DNA of 64,000 nt from Harmothoe impar. Taxonomy: Eukaryota > Annelida > Polychaeta > Phyllodocida > Polynoidae. The notes below the pieces were generated by a model. The model was not told where the DNA came from. It worked only from the letters and a program-made list of their open reading frames with translations, and made no database searches. This document shows positions 1-10,999 of the stretch, one piece after another. A program made the position numbers and the translations under genes. Positions within the stretch are counted from its first letter, which is position 1. Each line of letters starts with the position of its first letter. The stretch lies in assembly GCA_947462335.1 (NCBI GenBank), contig OX381708.1, positions 5,704,001 to 5,768,000 on the forward strand. The letters are read 5' to 3'.

Positions 1-782
1 GTGAGCTTCATTAAATAAATTCACATAGTGTATCTAAGGTATTTTGAAAAGTATCTTAGTTTGATTTCTGGTAATAAGTAATACATGCATTAATAATGTC
101 TTGATATACTACTATGAATACTGACAGTTATCCCAGTATGAAAACATTTACACTGAACAAGTTATAGTGGAAAGACAGTAAGTACGACGCCACGCCACAA
201 AACTTTACACTTAACAAGTAGGAAGGAGGAGAAAGTTGGGTCTAGCTCAAATGCCCTCCTTGTTGTAGATAAAGTATCAAGTACCTTTGACACATATGGT
301 TAACTTGGACCTACCTTGTAGGTGCAGCAGGAGCCTGTGTAAGTAGATGTGGCACAGACGGGTGCAGCTTGTGATGTGCCACACTGCTTTGCTACTTTAT
401 CGGAAGCCCCATTAACTCTGATGTCACTCCCCAACTAAGATGACAAGTACACAGAGAACAAAAGTGCAGACTCATCATTGTGTACTTCAGGGTGGTACAA
501 GTGATGGGTGTGGGGGATGGGGTTATTCTACACTCGTGATATCAAGGCATAGGGTATCAAGAATTATACCTGACATTGTCAAGGGATGCCTGATGCTTTA
601 AAAACAATACACACTGATTGGATGTTGCAGGGTTAATGAACTCACACGTCATGAATGTGATCTTTGATAAGATTCGCTAAAACAAGGCATTATAGTGTAA
701 TGTCCTTTTATTTTTATTATGCATAAATACATGCTTCATGTGGACCCTACATGGTTGATACACTCTTGCAGCGGGATCAACT
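1..782. other. Non-coding stretch, no gene seen
   Basis: No reading frame here has the length, splice context or composition of a coding exon on either strand. The DNA is AT-biased and I recognise no tandem structure or element ends. Confidence 0.5.
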
Positions 783-960
783 CACCAGCTGCAAGTTGCA
801 ATTAGGTGCTGCATTGATTCAAAGTATCCTGACATCTTGAGGCACCATGCATTGTTTAACCTGATACACCGGTGAGTTACTCGCTGGGGCTGCATTAGTG
901 TATCATTACAACAAATGTCATCTATTAGCGACATGCCATCCTTAAAGGGTTAAAGGGCTA
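783..960. repeat. Dispersed inverted-repeat family (GATGCA / CCTTAAAGGGTTAA), copy 1
   Basis: The stretch contains a 'ggtgagttactcgctggggc' motif, a 'gacatgccatcctta' end and a terminal 'aagggttaa'. The same words recur around 5155-5290, 8293-8498, 59498-59723 and 62057-62360. The 8293 copy shows the terminal inverted repeats most clearly, so this is read as a degraded non-autonomous element. Confidence 0.5.
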
Positions 961-1283
961 AGACGGCACTCTGTCTGAGAATACCTAGTCAGGCAGGCGC
1001 CACATGGTATTTGTAAGGAACTCTAAATATGATCAGCATCATGCAACTCCTGTACCTCATGCAACCACTGCAGCTGTGCTCAGAAAGTCCCTGAGATCAA
1101 TTAGCACAAGGCTTATAATGTATTGTAAGCAGGAAAACTATAACCTAGTTGTGGTTCTAACAGACCCGAGTCCTTAAAGCTACACCCTCAACACCCCAAC
1201 ATGCCACTAGAACAGTACTAGAAAATCCTAGAATGGGATGTTCATGAGAATGCCCTGTTATAGTGCAGTTTGTACTGGTATAA

Positions 1284-1500
1284 TTATACAAATTGACTAA
1301 GGTTATGAAGGTAGAACACACCCCTCATAGTGAAGTTTGTAGATACTATAACCTGACTGAGGTTATGTAGGTAGAACACACCCCTTATAGTGTAGTTTGT
1401 AGATACTATAACCTGACTGAGGTTATGTAGGTAGAACACACCCCTCATAGTGCAGTATGTACACATTATAACCTGACTGAGGTTATGTAGGTAGCAGGTC
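1284..1500. repeat. 60-bp minisatellite, about 4 units
   Basis: Nearly identical 60-bp units contain 'ggtagaacacaccccttata', 'gtagatactataacctgac' and 'tgaggttatgta'. The same family forms longer arrays at 10383-10990 and 37381-37795, and a single unit sits at 4083-4140. The repeat is open in one minus-strand frame, but that follows from a unit length divisible by three with no stop and does not indicate a protein. Confidence 0.9.
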
Positions 1501-2159
1501 CCGGCAACTCTGGCATCCTGGTACATGGCTATCTGTAGGGGCGGCCCTATCAAGGAGGACGCCTGGGCCTGAGTCCTGGCAGCGTCCTCATGTATGGCTG
1601 TTACACAATACTTGTCATTTAAAACTTGGAATTAAACTAAATTAATATCAAACATCATATTTACAAACATGTCTAAGGTTAAGCTAAAGATCTAAGTAAC
1701 AAACTGCCATATTCTTGAATTATTTGAACCACACCGAACGGAGTAAAATCTCTTTGTGTGAGCAGATCGACAGAAAATCGGGGGAAAGTGGGACTATAAC
1801 TCAAATGTGATTTTCCTGTCAAGTTTTGGAAAAATTCTACTCATATAGGCTGGTAGATATATATCTCCTCGAGGTAAATCCAGAAGATCTAAGCTCCCCC
1901 TACTGGAGCAACTGAGATATGAAGAGTGTAGTGATACTGTATAGATACAACGGCTGGCTATACTATAGGTTATGCTACAATGTAGTCTCATAAGTATGGT
2001 CTGTGCCATGCTTAGTCTGTATACAGGTGCGTGCAGTAGTGGTAGGTGGTGGGGCCGGGGCTACCGTCCAGTGTAGCTATAACACCTTACTACTACCAGG
2101 TCCATGCCTCCCTCCCTCCCTTCCCCTCACGGGCCACACCTTACCCTAATTTGCTTATA

Positions 2160-2460
2160 CACCCCCCCCCCCCAGTGTCCCCATGCCGTCTCCAGTTTTT
2201 GTCAGCTTTCTTACAAAACTTTGGTGAGTGCTGTGTCATGGGGTAGTGGTAAGGTGGTAGTGGTAATGCGGTCGAATGTGGACTCCACCCCCCCCCCCCC
2301 CCCCCGCCTCTTAGTTTTACCCTGGGGCCGCAGCTGACGGATTACTGCGGCCACTATAGTCCCTAGGACTACGACGTCGCCGTGCGGACCTCCCCCTGCG
2401 GCCCCTACGCGTCCCTTAGCTGCCACGCGGGGGGGGGGGGGGGGGGGGGTCTTTGAGGGG
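2160..2460. repeat. Cluster of poly-C and poly-G tracts
   Basis: Homopolymer runs occur near 2161 (about 12 C), 2286 (about 18 C) and 2428 (about 22 G). The DNA between them is GC-rich ('gccgcagctgacgg', 'cgtgcggacctcc'). Such tracts can form quadruplex structures and are error-prone in sequencing, so their lengths should not be trusted. Confidence 0.85.
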
Positions 2461-2512
2461 GGTGGGTGGGGGAAGGGGTGCTCAGGATTAAAACATACTG
2501 CAAGCTATAGCA

Positions 2513-3595
2513 TAGTCCTGGGGACTAGATTTCTAGTCCTGGGGACTACATGTGTAGTCCTAGGGACTATACATCAAGTCCCCGGGACTATATATCTAGC
2601 CCTAGGGACTATTATTTCGCGAACTGGGATAATCAATATACCATTATGCAGTCCTTCCAAATATTTGAATGTAGGCCTTCACAGTCCTTAGGACTACAGG
2701 TGTAGTCTTGAGGACTATAGATGTAGCATTGAGGACTACCCACGTAGTCCTAGGGACTTCCCAAGACTGCTACTGCCAGAGAGGTAGATAGGACAGGCCT
2801 ACATAGTGCTAGGGATTATAGAAGCATAGTCCTAGGGACTAGAGATTGGGTGTTGGTTGTCCCCAGAACTATGTCTGTAGTCCCCAGGACTATGTAGGCC
2901 TGTTTTTGTAGTCCTTAGGACTATGCAGCTTGTTGTAGTAGTCCCCAGCACTATGCCTATAGTCCCCAGGACTACCATTCTATTAGTCCCCAGGACTGCA
3001 CATTTAATACTTGTAGTCCTAAGGACCTCCTCTGTAGTCCCCAGGACTACAAGTTTAATACTTGTAGTCCCAAGGACCTCCTCTGTAGTCCTGGGGACTA
3101 CAGAGGAAGCCCTCAGGACTACAAGTTTAATACCTGTAGTCCTAGGGACTTCCTCTGTAGTCCTAAGGACTTTCTCTGTAGTCCTGGAGACTACATATTT
3201 AGTCCCCAGGACTATGCACCAATATTGTTCAGCCCTTTTAGAATTCATTGTCAAGCAGAGGCATAGGCACTTTATGATATGAAAATGGGACAGAAAGCAG
3301 CTCTATACTAAGTTTTAGTCCTGAGGACAACAATCATAGTCTTGTGGACTACAACCGTAGTCCTGGGGACTACAATTGCAGTCCTGGGGACTATGTACAT
3401 AGTCCCAGGGACTATAAACATGGCAGGGCCACATGCAGCCTTGCAGGCTATCAGAAGGATGTAGGGTGCAGAGGGGGGCAGGGGGTAGGCAGGGGGCAGG
3501 GGGGCAGCAGGGGGGGGGGTAGGCGCGAGGACGCCTGTGGTAGGCGTGTAGATTACGCGCGCGGCGGCGCATAGTCCCGGGGACTACAGTGGCCG
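2513..3595. repeat. Array of 15-bp palindromes, consensus TAGTCCNNNGGACTA
   Basis: About thirty copies of the near-palindrome TAGTCC(T/C)(N)(G/A)GGACTA occur, for example at 2513, 2534, 2555, 2576 and 2597. These first five are spaced exactly 21 bp apart: a 15-bp palindrome plus a variable 6-bp spacer. Later copies are spaced about 20-30 bp apart. A gap around 3215-3310 and a G-rich segment around 3440-3560 interrupt the array. The spacers vary while the arms are kept. Confidence 0.9.
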
Positions 3596-3721
3596 CAGCA
3601 ATCGGTCAGCTGCCCTGGGGCCAGCTAATGACACCTTTCTCAACGTGTATGGCAGTAGGGGATGTCACGATCTTGAGAATTATTCTGCTAGGCTAGGGGG
3701 TCTGGATGGGGGGTCCCAATT

Positions 3722-3855
3722 TCCCATGTCGATTTTAAAAAATGACCATGTCGCATTGTCGATTTTAAGAAATAGCCATGTCACCATGTCGATTTTAAGA
3801 AATGTCCATGTCCCATGTCACTAGGCCTAAAAGCAGCCATGTCGCCATGTCGAAT
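3722..3855. repeat. Minisatellite of ~36-bp units (CATGTCGATTTTAAGAAAT)
   Basis: Three to four imperfect units contain 'catgtcgattttaagaaat' followed by 'gaccatgtcgc' variants, and then a decaying tail. No coding signal is associated with it. Confidence 0.8.
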
Positions 3856-3859
3856 TAAG

Positions 3860-5010
3860 TGGTCCACACCCATAGGCTAGACATCAATGTTATACATGTA
3901 AAAAGAAACTATACACTATATAGTCGGGTAGGACAGGTGGCTGCCCGGTACCTGAGGCTGGACAGCTATGGAGACCCTCAGCTTGTAGGTGGAGGGAGGT
4001 GGAGGGGGGGGTAACCGTCCCCGGGAATGAGGGCGGACTTTTAAATCCAGGATGTCCTATTATCCTGGCTGTTGCTTCGACCTGGGTAGAACACACCCTT
4101 TATAGTGTAGTTTGTAGATACTATAGCCTGACTGAGGTAGAACCTTTAACACAAATACACAATACACGGCACTGCAAATTCCACCCTATTTGTCTTGCTG
4201 TTTTACATCATGTAGACAGAAAGAATTTTAAGGCAACAGTACACCATGACAGGGTCCATGTGCATAATAGCTAATTTGATGTACACATGTATGGTGTGTA
4301 AAATGGTTTAAGATATGTCAAGTTTTTTTAGTCCACAATGTGTGGATCAAAATTGGGGTTCAGATAAGCTTTTTGAAGCATTGTAACGTACAGGCCATTT
4401 CACTGGGGGGAAATCTTTTTAATTTGCCCCCCCCCCCCACCAAATCCACTATCCCCTTGTTGTTGACAGTTGACAGATGACCTCTCCCATAATAACTTGG
4501 CCTTGAAGCTAGAGTCTACTTCATTCTGTATATTCCTAAAAGGTGTGTCATGCTCCCATTCTCACTGCCCAAAATGTAGCACGGTCTACTAACCCTCGAG
4601 TGTCTATTAACCCTTTCAGGGAAGCAAAGTTCTGAAATGAACGATTCCCATTTGTCCCCACGCTGCGCAAATGCAGCTCCGCCAAATTACTCATGAATGC
4701 ATCATGCCTTAGCGTCTGTATGATGTTTCAAAGCAGCCCAAGTTACTCATCTGTGCTGTATTTATGCATCATGATGACCGATGGAATACTGCATAACAGC
4801 ACTATATGGCCCTTTAAAGAGATATACATACATATATACATATACATGCACACAACCTTCTTCAGATTTATGTGTTAACTAGCCTTACTGGAATGTAGGC
4901 TTTCTAAAAGAGTACACACCTGTACCTGCATCATCAAACAGATTCAACTATGATGCCTGCAATATTTCATATATAGTGGTAAGTAATTTTATAATATGTC
5001 ATGTAAATCG
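3860..5010. other. Intergenic stretch with repeat fragments, no gene seen
   Basis: It holds one isolated unit of the 60-bp minisatellite near 4083-4140, a poly-C tract near 4427 and fragments of the GATGCA family near 4600-4790. The open frames here are short and lack splice-supported extension. Confidence 0.5.
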
Positions 5011-5011
5011 G

Positions 5012-5012
<1 letters not shown>

Positions 5013-5070
<58 letters not shown>
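5013..5070. repeat. (TA)n microsatellite
   Basis: Uninterrupted TA dinucleotides run for roughly 58 bases, followed directly by 'ttcaacatgc'. Confidence 0.95.
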
Positions 5071-5074
<4 letters not shown>

Positions 5075-5154
5075 CATGCTCTGATAAAGTAGAACCATAA
5101 CAGATTTGTAAGGGCAGTATAATGTCTCTAGGCTTTGTGTTGAGTTGTGTCATG

Positions 5155-5290
5155 ATGCAGTGCACCATTGGTGTATGATACTATACCTTCAGGAGTGTAT
5201 CAACCCTGCATAGTCCACTTGATGCATGTATACATTACACGTGAGTTCACTACCAGAGCTGCACTCATGCATCACCAAGACAAAGGGGCA
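5155..5290. repeat. Dispersed GATGCA-family repeat, copy 2
   Basis: It contains 'catgatgcagtgcaccattg', 'tatcaaccctgcatag' and 'gtgagttcac' followed by 'gagctgcactcatgcatcac'. This is the same word order as the copies at 783, 8293 and 59498. Confidence 0.5.
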
Positions 5291-5840
5291 TTGGGCATTA
5301 AAGCAACTACACCGTACTGCAACTACGCTGCTTCAAATACGTGAGACTCAGTTAATTGTCAGATCTCTGAACCGTGTCTTACATATAAGAATTGGACCTT
5401 ACAATGTATCCCCACTGTCTGTCACCATGTGCGAAAATCGCTACATACACTAAGCAATAAACTCTTATGACCTCAAATTCTTACTAAAGTAGAGTTTTCG
5501 GTCGCAGAAAAGACAACTCGGAAGGTTTTATAATTTCTGGATGTAAAAGAGAGGTTTTTATTTCGGTTCCTATAACATTCAAAGCTAAGACGGTTCTATA
5601 CGTTCAGAGACCCTGGCTGGTCTACCTTCTACCTTGGCCACTCGGCCTTATATATTCCCATCCCGATCGCAGCGCCCTCTCACTGTTACTCGCAACCCCA
5701 ATGTATCAGGCCGAGAACTATTAACACTGGCGGTTTTACGTAACTACGATCCGAATGGGATTCTAGTCCCCTACATTAACATGGGTCTAATTTAAACTAA
5801 TCTTGATAATTGGCATCCTTAGCGATTGTTCCATTTAGAG

Positions 5841-5882
5841 GCTGTAAAAACTGACACATACATATATGTCAGTTTTTACAGC
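5841..5882. repeat. Perfect 16-bp-stem hairpin
   Basis: GCTGTAAAAACTGACA and its exact reverse complement are separated by a 10-base AT-rich loop. A fragment of one arm (gtgtaaaaactgacatg) recurs near 26539, which suggests a dispersed element end. It lies about 190 bases upstream of the first coding exon of the SAM-domain gene, in what should be an intron or 5' flank. Confidence 0.8.
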
Positions 5883-6099
5883 TTCTGAATATAAACAGTT
5901 AAGCAGTTGGTGCTTGCAGGTGCACAAAAGTATGACTGTGTGAATATATGTTTCTATGCTAATTTTGCTGCACAAAAAATGTTATTTTCACAGTATGTCT
6001 TAGATGATCAGAAAACAAAATGCAAATTAGATGAATTCCTAACCAAATTTCTTTCATGTCATTTCAGATGATAAACTCCAACTGCCTCCCTTGATCATC

Positions 6100-8752
6100 A
6101 TGACCACTCCTAGCAAGTCAGACAATCACCAAGAGATGGACTGGAGGCAGGAGGAAGCCTCCTCCCACCCTTCCCGCACCATCCCTTTCACCCCAGTAAG
6201 GGAAGCCTCCCTCAACCCACCCCGCACCATCTCTCTCTCCCCGGTAAGGGAAGCCCCGCCCAACCCACCCCGCACCATCTCTCTCACCCCAGTAAGGGAA
6301 GCCTACCCCAACCCACCCCACACCATCTCCCTCGGGTGTAGCTCACCTTCCTGGGCCTCCCGTGATGCAATGCAGTCCGTGCTCAGTTCAGACATTCCCC
6401 GCTTCAGGGGTTTTGACAGTGCACATTTTGACACTGACAGAGATCACTCCCTCCATAGTGCCTCATTGGATGATGTGACTTTATCACAGCAACAGCACCA
6501 ACACTACATGCCCCATCCACAACTGCAACAACAAAAGCAACAGGACCAGCCAGCATTTGGCATCCCTGTAAACCGGGTTATGCCAGCGATGCGGCGAGCG
6601 CGTAGAGCTACAGTGAGGACAAAGAACACTCATAAGACTACCACAGACAGGCAGAGCCAGCAGAAAACCAACAAGCTCATACTTCAGAAGTTGTTTGAGC
6701 TGGACCTTAGAGACCACAGCAAGTTCCTTGTGCTTGAGAAGTCAAACAGTGTTCAAGCCTCCTCACATTGGTATGTTGTGTTTAATTGCAAACTCAAACT
6801 TCTAACCAGATTATTTCATGTTGAAAAGATACAAATTGGATCGATAGAATACTTGAAACAAAAGAACCCACAAAAATTTTATGTAATAATTAGTGGATGG
6901 CAATCTGATGCATTTTGATACAATCCTTTCCTTTCTGTCTTCCACAGGCAATCTAAACCACCAATATCAAAGGCCAGTTCTCACTCTACCAGCCAGGGCT
7001 CCACCACTATGTCTACCGGCCTTATGTCAACCAGTCCTATGCCATCACCAGCCATACCAGGCCTTGAGTACAAGGCTACCCACCTGCTCCAGCCCAGGGC
7101 ACTGTCTGAATTGGGAACAGTCCAGACTCACATGGCCAGCAGCAAGAAGGGGCCACCACAGTTAACATATATGAGAAACATTCCTGGGATGAGCAACAGG
7201 GCAATGTCAGTGCAACCTCCATACCCAGGCAGCCCCACACTGCTACAACACCTACAACAACAGCAGCAACTATTACAAGCACAACAGCAACATCAAAAAC
7301 AGCAAAAATATCAGTCACAACAGCAACTACAGCAACAACAGCCACAACAACAGCAGAAACAACAGCAGTTACCCACCCCAGAACCATTTCTGATCCGTCC
7401 CACTGATCCTGTCTTATCAGACTTTACAGCCAAGGCAACTGGTTTAGACATCCAATTGGACCAAGGGAGCACTAGTAGCCCAATAATACAGCTCCCAGCT
7501 ATGGGGATTAAACCTACTCAGATTAAAGACCTCAGGTACCCAATCGTCAACTCAGCTGAGCCAAGGCAAGCCCCGGATGGGCTAGGGATGGCCCCAGTTG
7601 GTGCTAAGACAGCCATTAATGTTAACCATGCAGTGAGCCTGGAGAATCGGAGTACGGGAGGCAGTGAGGATAAGGACATGAAGACGTGGGACGTGCAGCG
7701 AGTCGTGCAGTTTGTCTCCTCAGTACCCACATGCCAGGAGTATGCAGAGGTGAGTCTATTGGTTAATTTCCTCAACTGTTACTTCTTTGTAAATATTAAT
7801 TTTTTGGCCCTCTGATATTACCAAACATAGTTATTAGTGTATGCCTAACGCCATGCAAAGTGCAGTTTTTGTTATGTTTTAACAAGATGCAGAGTTTACT
7901 ATTATTCATAACAAACATGGACCCTTTGTACTTTCAATGACAAAAGGCTGTTACAAGATATTACCATAATCTTATTATTTTATAACAGGTTCAGGTCAAA
8001 CTCCACTAAAGAGACACTAACAAATTGATTGAAGACAATAAATTCAATATGGACTATTACATAATGCTATATATTCTTTTTTGGTGAAATAGAGGTTGCT
8101 ACTTATCATAGTGAAGTATTGAAATGTGTAGTCTATGTAACCATGAATGTTATTATTATATGTGTATGTATGTCTCAGTCAAAGTCTGATGTCTATTTAT
8201 TCATCCAGCTCCAGCTGTGTAAGTGTGTGTGTACCATATATATATTTACATATAGGCCTAATTACCCTCAGCACGCAATCCAAACCTGGTGCTTAGCCCT
8301 TTAAGGATGGCATAATACCTTAATCTATCATGCCGTGATCATGATGATGCATTAAAGCAGTCCTGGCACGTAACATACATTCATATATCATGCCGACCCT
8401 ACAGGGTTGAGACACTCCTGAAGAGTCGACATGATGCACCAATGCAACCCCGGTGAGTTACTCTTCTTTGATTGATATGCCATCCTTAAGGGGTTAAACA
8501 CGTCAGTATACTACATAGAAACACATCAATAAGCTATGGGTATAGTTATTTGTTTGTCATGTTTATCATGTTTATGCTTTATACAATGTACTCATGCCTA
8601 GTTCCAATCTCCTTGTGCAGGCGTTCCGGGAGCAGCGTATAGATGGCATCACCCTGCCACACCTGTCAGAAGAACACCTGATCAACTTGATGAAGATGAA
8701 GCTGGGACCCGCTCTCCGTCTCCGCATGGCGCTCAAACAGTTCATGTCCTAG
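6100..8752 (+). CDS. SAM-domain protein, Polycomb/SAMD7-SAMD11-like
   Basis: I read three coding exons: 6100-6770, 6948-7749 and 8621-8752. GT-AG borders and phases agree (TG|G across intron 1, phase 0 across intron 2), giving 534 residues. An AG acceptor at 6066-6067 implies an upstream non-coding exon. ATG 6068 opens only eight codons, so ATG 6100 is preferred. From the N-terminus there are four proline-rich 16-residue repeats, a basic region, a glutamine-rich region (about residues 324-365) and a C-terminal SAM domain (about 468-532) with IDGITLPHLSEEHL and KLGPAL. In Polyhomeotic, L3MBTL, SFMBT and SAMD7/11 proteins such SAM domains polymerise and recruit Polycomb complexes to chromatin. 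The 'TLPxLxEEHL' wording is closest to SAMD7/SAMD11; that subfamily call is inference. No zinc finger or MBT repeat is visible. It is transcribed towards the TRPM-like gene. Confidence 0.82.
6169..6333 (+). repeat. 48-bp in-frame coding repeat (3.5 units)
   Basis: Three full units and one partial unit, each 48 bp, encode PPRTISLxPVREAxxN. Unit length keeps the frame, so copy number can change without breaking the gene. The repeated 'TPVRE' and 'SPVRE' sites would fit proline-directed kinase targets (inference). Confidence 0.85.
7249..7372 (+). repeat. CAA/CAG-rich polyglutamine tract within SAM gene
   Basis: A run of mixed CAA and CAG codons broken by single Leu, His, Lys, Tyr, Ser and Pro codons encodes a low-complexity Q-rich segment upstream of the SAM domain. 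Q-rich regions are common in chromatin and transcription co-regulators. Confidence 0.85.
8293..8498. mobile_element. MITE-like element with TIR CCCTTTAAGGATGGCAT (GATGCA family)
   Basis: The left end reads 'gccctttaaggatggcat' and the right end 'atgccatccttaaggggtt', which are inverted complements. The interior holds 'catgatgatgcattaaagca' and 'gatgcaccaatgcaacc'. This best-preserved copy of the dispersed family lies in intron 2 of the SAM-domain gene and has no coding capacity. Confidence 0.7.
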
Positions 8753-9488
8753 CTGCACTAGGGCTTCAAATCTCACTCCCTCCCACTCACTACTCTGGTT
8801 AGGGGATCTCCACTGCCCTCATAACACTGCCCTAATGCTGTTTGTGTATACATGGACTTGAACATCACAAAGTAAAATAATACTCTTATACACTGTATTA
8901 CCAATATTCTTTATAATCTCCTAGCCCTTTAGCCCCATGGCTAATGCTCACCAGACAGACTTGCATTGGATCAGCTAGCACCTTTCCCAGCCTAAAGTTT
9001 TACAGTAGTGTAACATCATATCCAGTAAATTACTACCAGATGTTGACACATTCAGACTTGTGAAAAACACCATGAGGTATTACATTGTGGTATCAAAGGA
9101 GATATAGTACATGGCACAGCCTTCATGGGTCAGCCATATGTCCTCAACAATATTTGTGTACATATTGAAACAAATAAAGGGAGTTAATATATCATATCTG
9201 ACCTGTACAGCAATGTTAAACTGTATTTCATATATTCAGACTGTATTTCTTGACCTCATAGCCAACCACAGTATATTGGTATATCATATGAACATGTGTC
9301 ACTAGGGTAAATATAACATATGCTGCCACACCACCAGGAATGTTGCCGCTCTGATAACTCTCCTTACTAACTTGAACTCTGTATCCTAACACCTTCCCTT
9401 ACATCCCACCTATACACTCAGGGAAGTGGGACAAACCTACGCAAGCATGTCAGTAACACTCAGGTGGAGATGTCTACTTATATATATT

Positions 9489-9654
9489 CTGTATTCGATG
9501 TAATAAGCGCACAGAGTGCTTAAAAAATGATGATTGACACCTTCTAGTAGTTCATTTAAGGGTTTTTTGGGGGTCAGAAGATATTTTTGTTTTTGCAGTA
9601 TAAAAATGGGGGTGTGAGGTTATTAGGGGCGTGCGCTTATTGCGTCGAATACGG

Positions 9655-9656
<2 letters not shown>
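9489..9656. mobile_element. 168-bp MITE with TIR ACCGTATTCGACGCAATAAG
   Basis: The ends 'ctgtattcgatgtaataagc' and 'gcttattgcgtcgaatacgg' form an imperfect ~26-bp terminal inverted repeat around an AT-rich core. TA-rich flanks fit insertion at TA. The ends resemble those of the elements at 18137 and 24962 (ACCGTA, CGCGAC/TCGACG words), so they may share a transposase source. Confidence 0.75.

Positions 9657-9657
<1 letters not shown>

Positions 9658-9698
<41 letters not shown>
9658..9698. repeat. (TA)n microsatellite
   Basis: About 40 bases of TA repeats directly abut the right end of the preceding MITE. Confidence 0.9.
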
Positions 9699-9700
<2 letters not shown>

Positions 9701-9947
9701 AATCTGTGGTAGAGTCTCACCATGTAAAAGTAGGTCTAATGTCATGCCCCTGTTACCAACCATGAACAGTTAGCTGCATGAAAGTGGTGATATAGTGAAT
9801 GTAACTATAAATACTGTATTATTACATGGGTGAAGTGTGCCAAGGCCAACTTGTGAAGTATGTGTGTCAACAGCATGGGGCTATGTATATTTATATGTCT
9901 GACTTTGTATTCAAGTGTCTCCGTGAATGTACCACTTATACAACATA

Positions 9948-9953
9948 AATAAA
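9948..9953 (+). terminator. Candidate polyadenylation signal of the SAM-domain gene
   Basis: AATAAA lies about 1.2 kb past the stop at 8752. An alternative AATAAA is at 9173-9178. The 9948 signal lies inside the duplicated block, so duplicate B carries a detached copy of it. Confidence 0.4.
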
Positions 9954-10382
9954 GTGAATGTGATATGTGTGAGTTGTGTGCACAGTAGATTAAAGCTTTC
10001 TTTTCATGAACTGTTTCCAGCCGCTAGTGACTGAGTGTATTTTAGTCACTTCGAAACAGATACTCCTTAACATATAGTGTTGCTGACCTTCATTCTAATG
10101 TATTAAAGCAAAGATTAGTTATTTTTTGACTGAAATCAATTATTTTGGCTTTCGTGACGAATGTGACACACATTCCATCAAAAAGACACCAGCTCTTTTA
10201 ATTGAGTTCTTAACATAAAAACATAACTTGCATATTTAAACAAGAAATAAAATATGTCAATTGATAAACTGGCAAACAAGGATTAGTTTACTGAATATGA
10301 CTTTGTCAAAAGCAATGCAAAATGTTAGTAGATAAAGCTGACTTTAACACAATGATAGTGGGGAAGACTACAAAAGTATTAT

Positions 10383-10990
10383 ATGACTGAGGTTATGTAG
10401 ATCAAACACACCCTTCATAGTGCAGCATGTACATACTTTCAACTGACTGAGGTTATGTACGTAGAACACACCCGTTGTAGTGCAGTATGTACATACATAA
10501 CCTGACTAAGGTCATGTAGGTAGAACACACCCCTTATGGTGCAGTGCATACATATTATAACTTTACTGAGGTTATGAAGGTAGAACACACCCCTTATGGT
10601 GCAGTGTGTACATACTATAACCTTACTGAGGTTATGAAGGTAGAACACACCCCTTATGGTGCAGTGTGTACATACTATGACCTTACTGAGGTTATGTAGG
10701 TAGAACACACCCCTTATGGTGCAGTGTGTACATACTATAACCTTACTGAGGTTATGTAGGTAGAACACACCCCTTATGGTGCAGTGTGTACATACTATAA
10801 CCTTACTGTGGTTATGTAGGTAGAACACACCCCTTATGGTGCAGTGTGTACATACGTTAACCTTACTGGAGTTATGAAGGTAGAACACACCCCTTATGGT
10901 GCAGTGTGTACATACTTCAACCTGACTGAGGTTATATAGGTAGAACACACCCATTTTAGTGCAGTATGTACATGTAGCCTGACTGACACC
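10383..10990. repeat. 60-bp minisatellite array, about 10 units (copy A)
   Basis: Units contain 'gtaggtagaacacacccctt', 'atggtgcagtgtgtacatac' and 'ctgaggttatg'. Compared with about seven units in the matching array of duplicate B, this one has gained or B has lost about three. It lies between the SAM-gene tail and the 3' end of the TRPM-like gene. Confidence 0.95.
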
Positions 10991-10999
10991 CCTTATATT

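Noticed and set aside
1284..3595. Regularly spaced repeats that could suggest a CRISPR array
   Set aside because: The window is plainly eukaryotic (introns, MITEs). Units are contiguous minisatellites or short palindromes, not direct repeats with unique spacers of constant length, and no cas genes exist.
5226..5453. 75-codon plus-strand frame upstream of the SAM-domain gene as an N-terminal exon
   Set aside because: It overlaps a dispersed repeat, lacks a donor leading into 6068 in phase, and reads like random sequence.
10439..10954. 171-residue minus-strand open frame with repeated GVFYLHNLSKVIVCTHCT
   Set aside because: It is the translation of the 60-bp minisatellite. Unit length divisible by three keeps it open. 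No start context or splice support, and the B array gives a shorter version.
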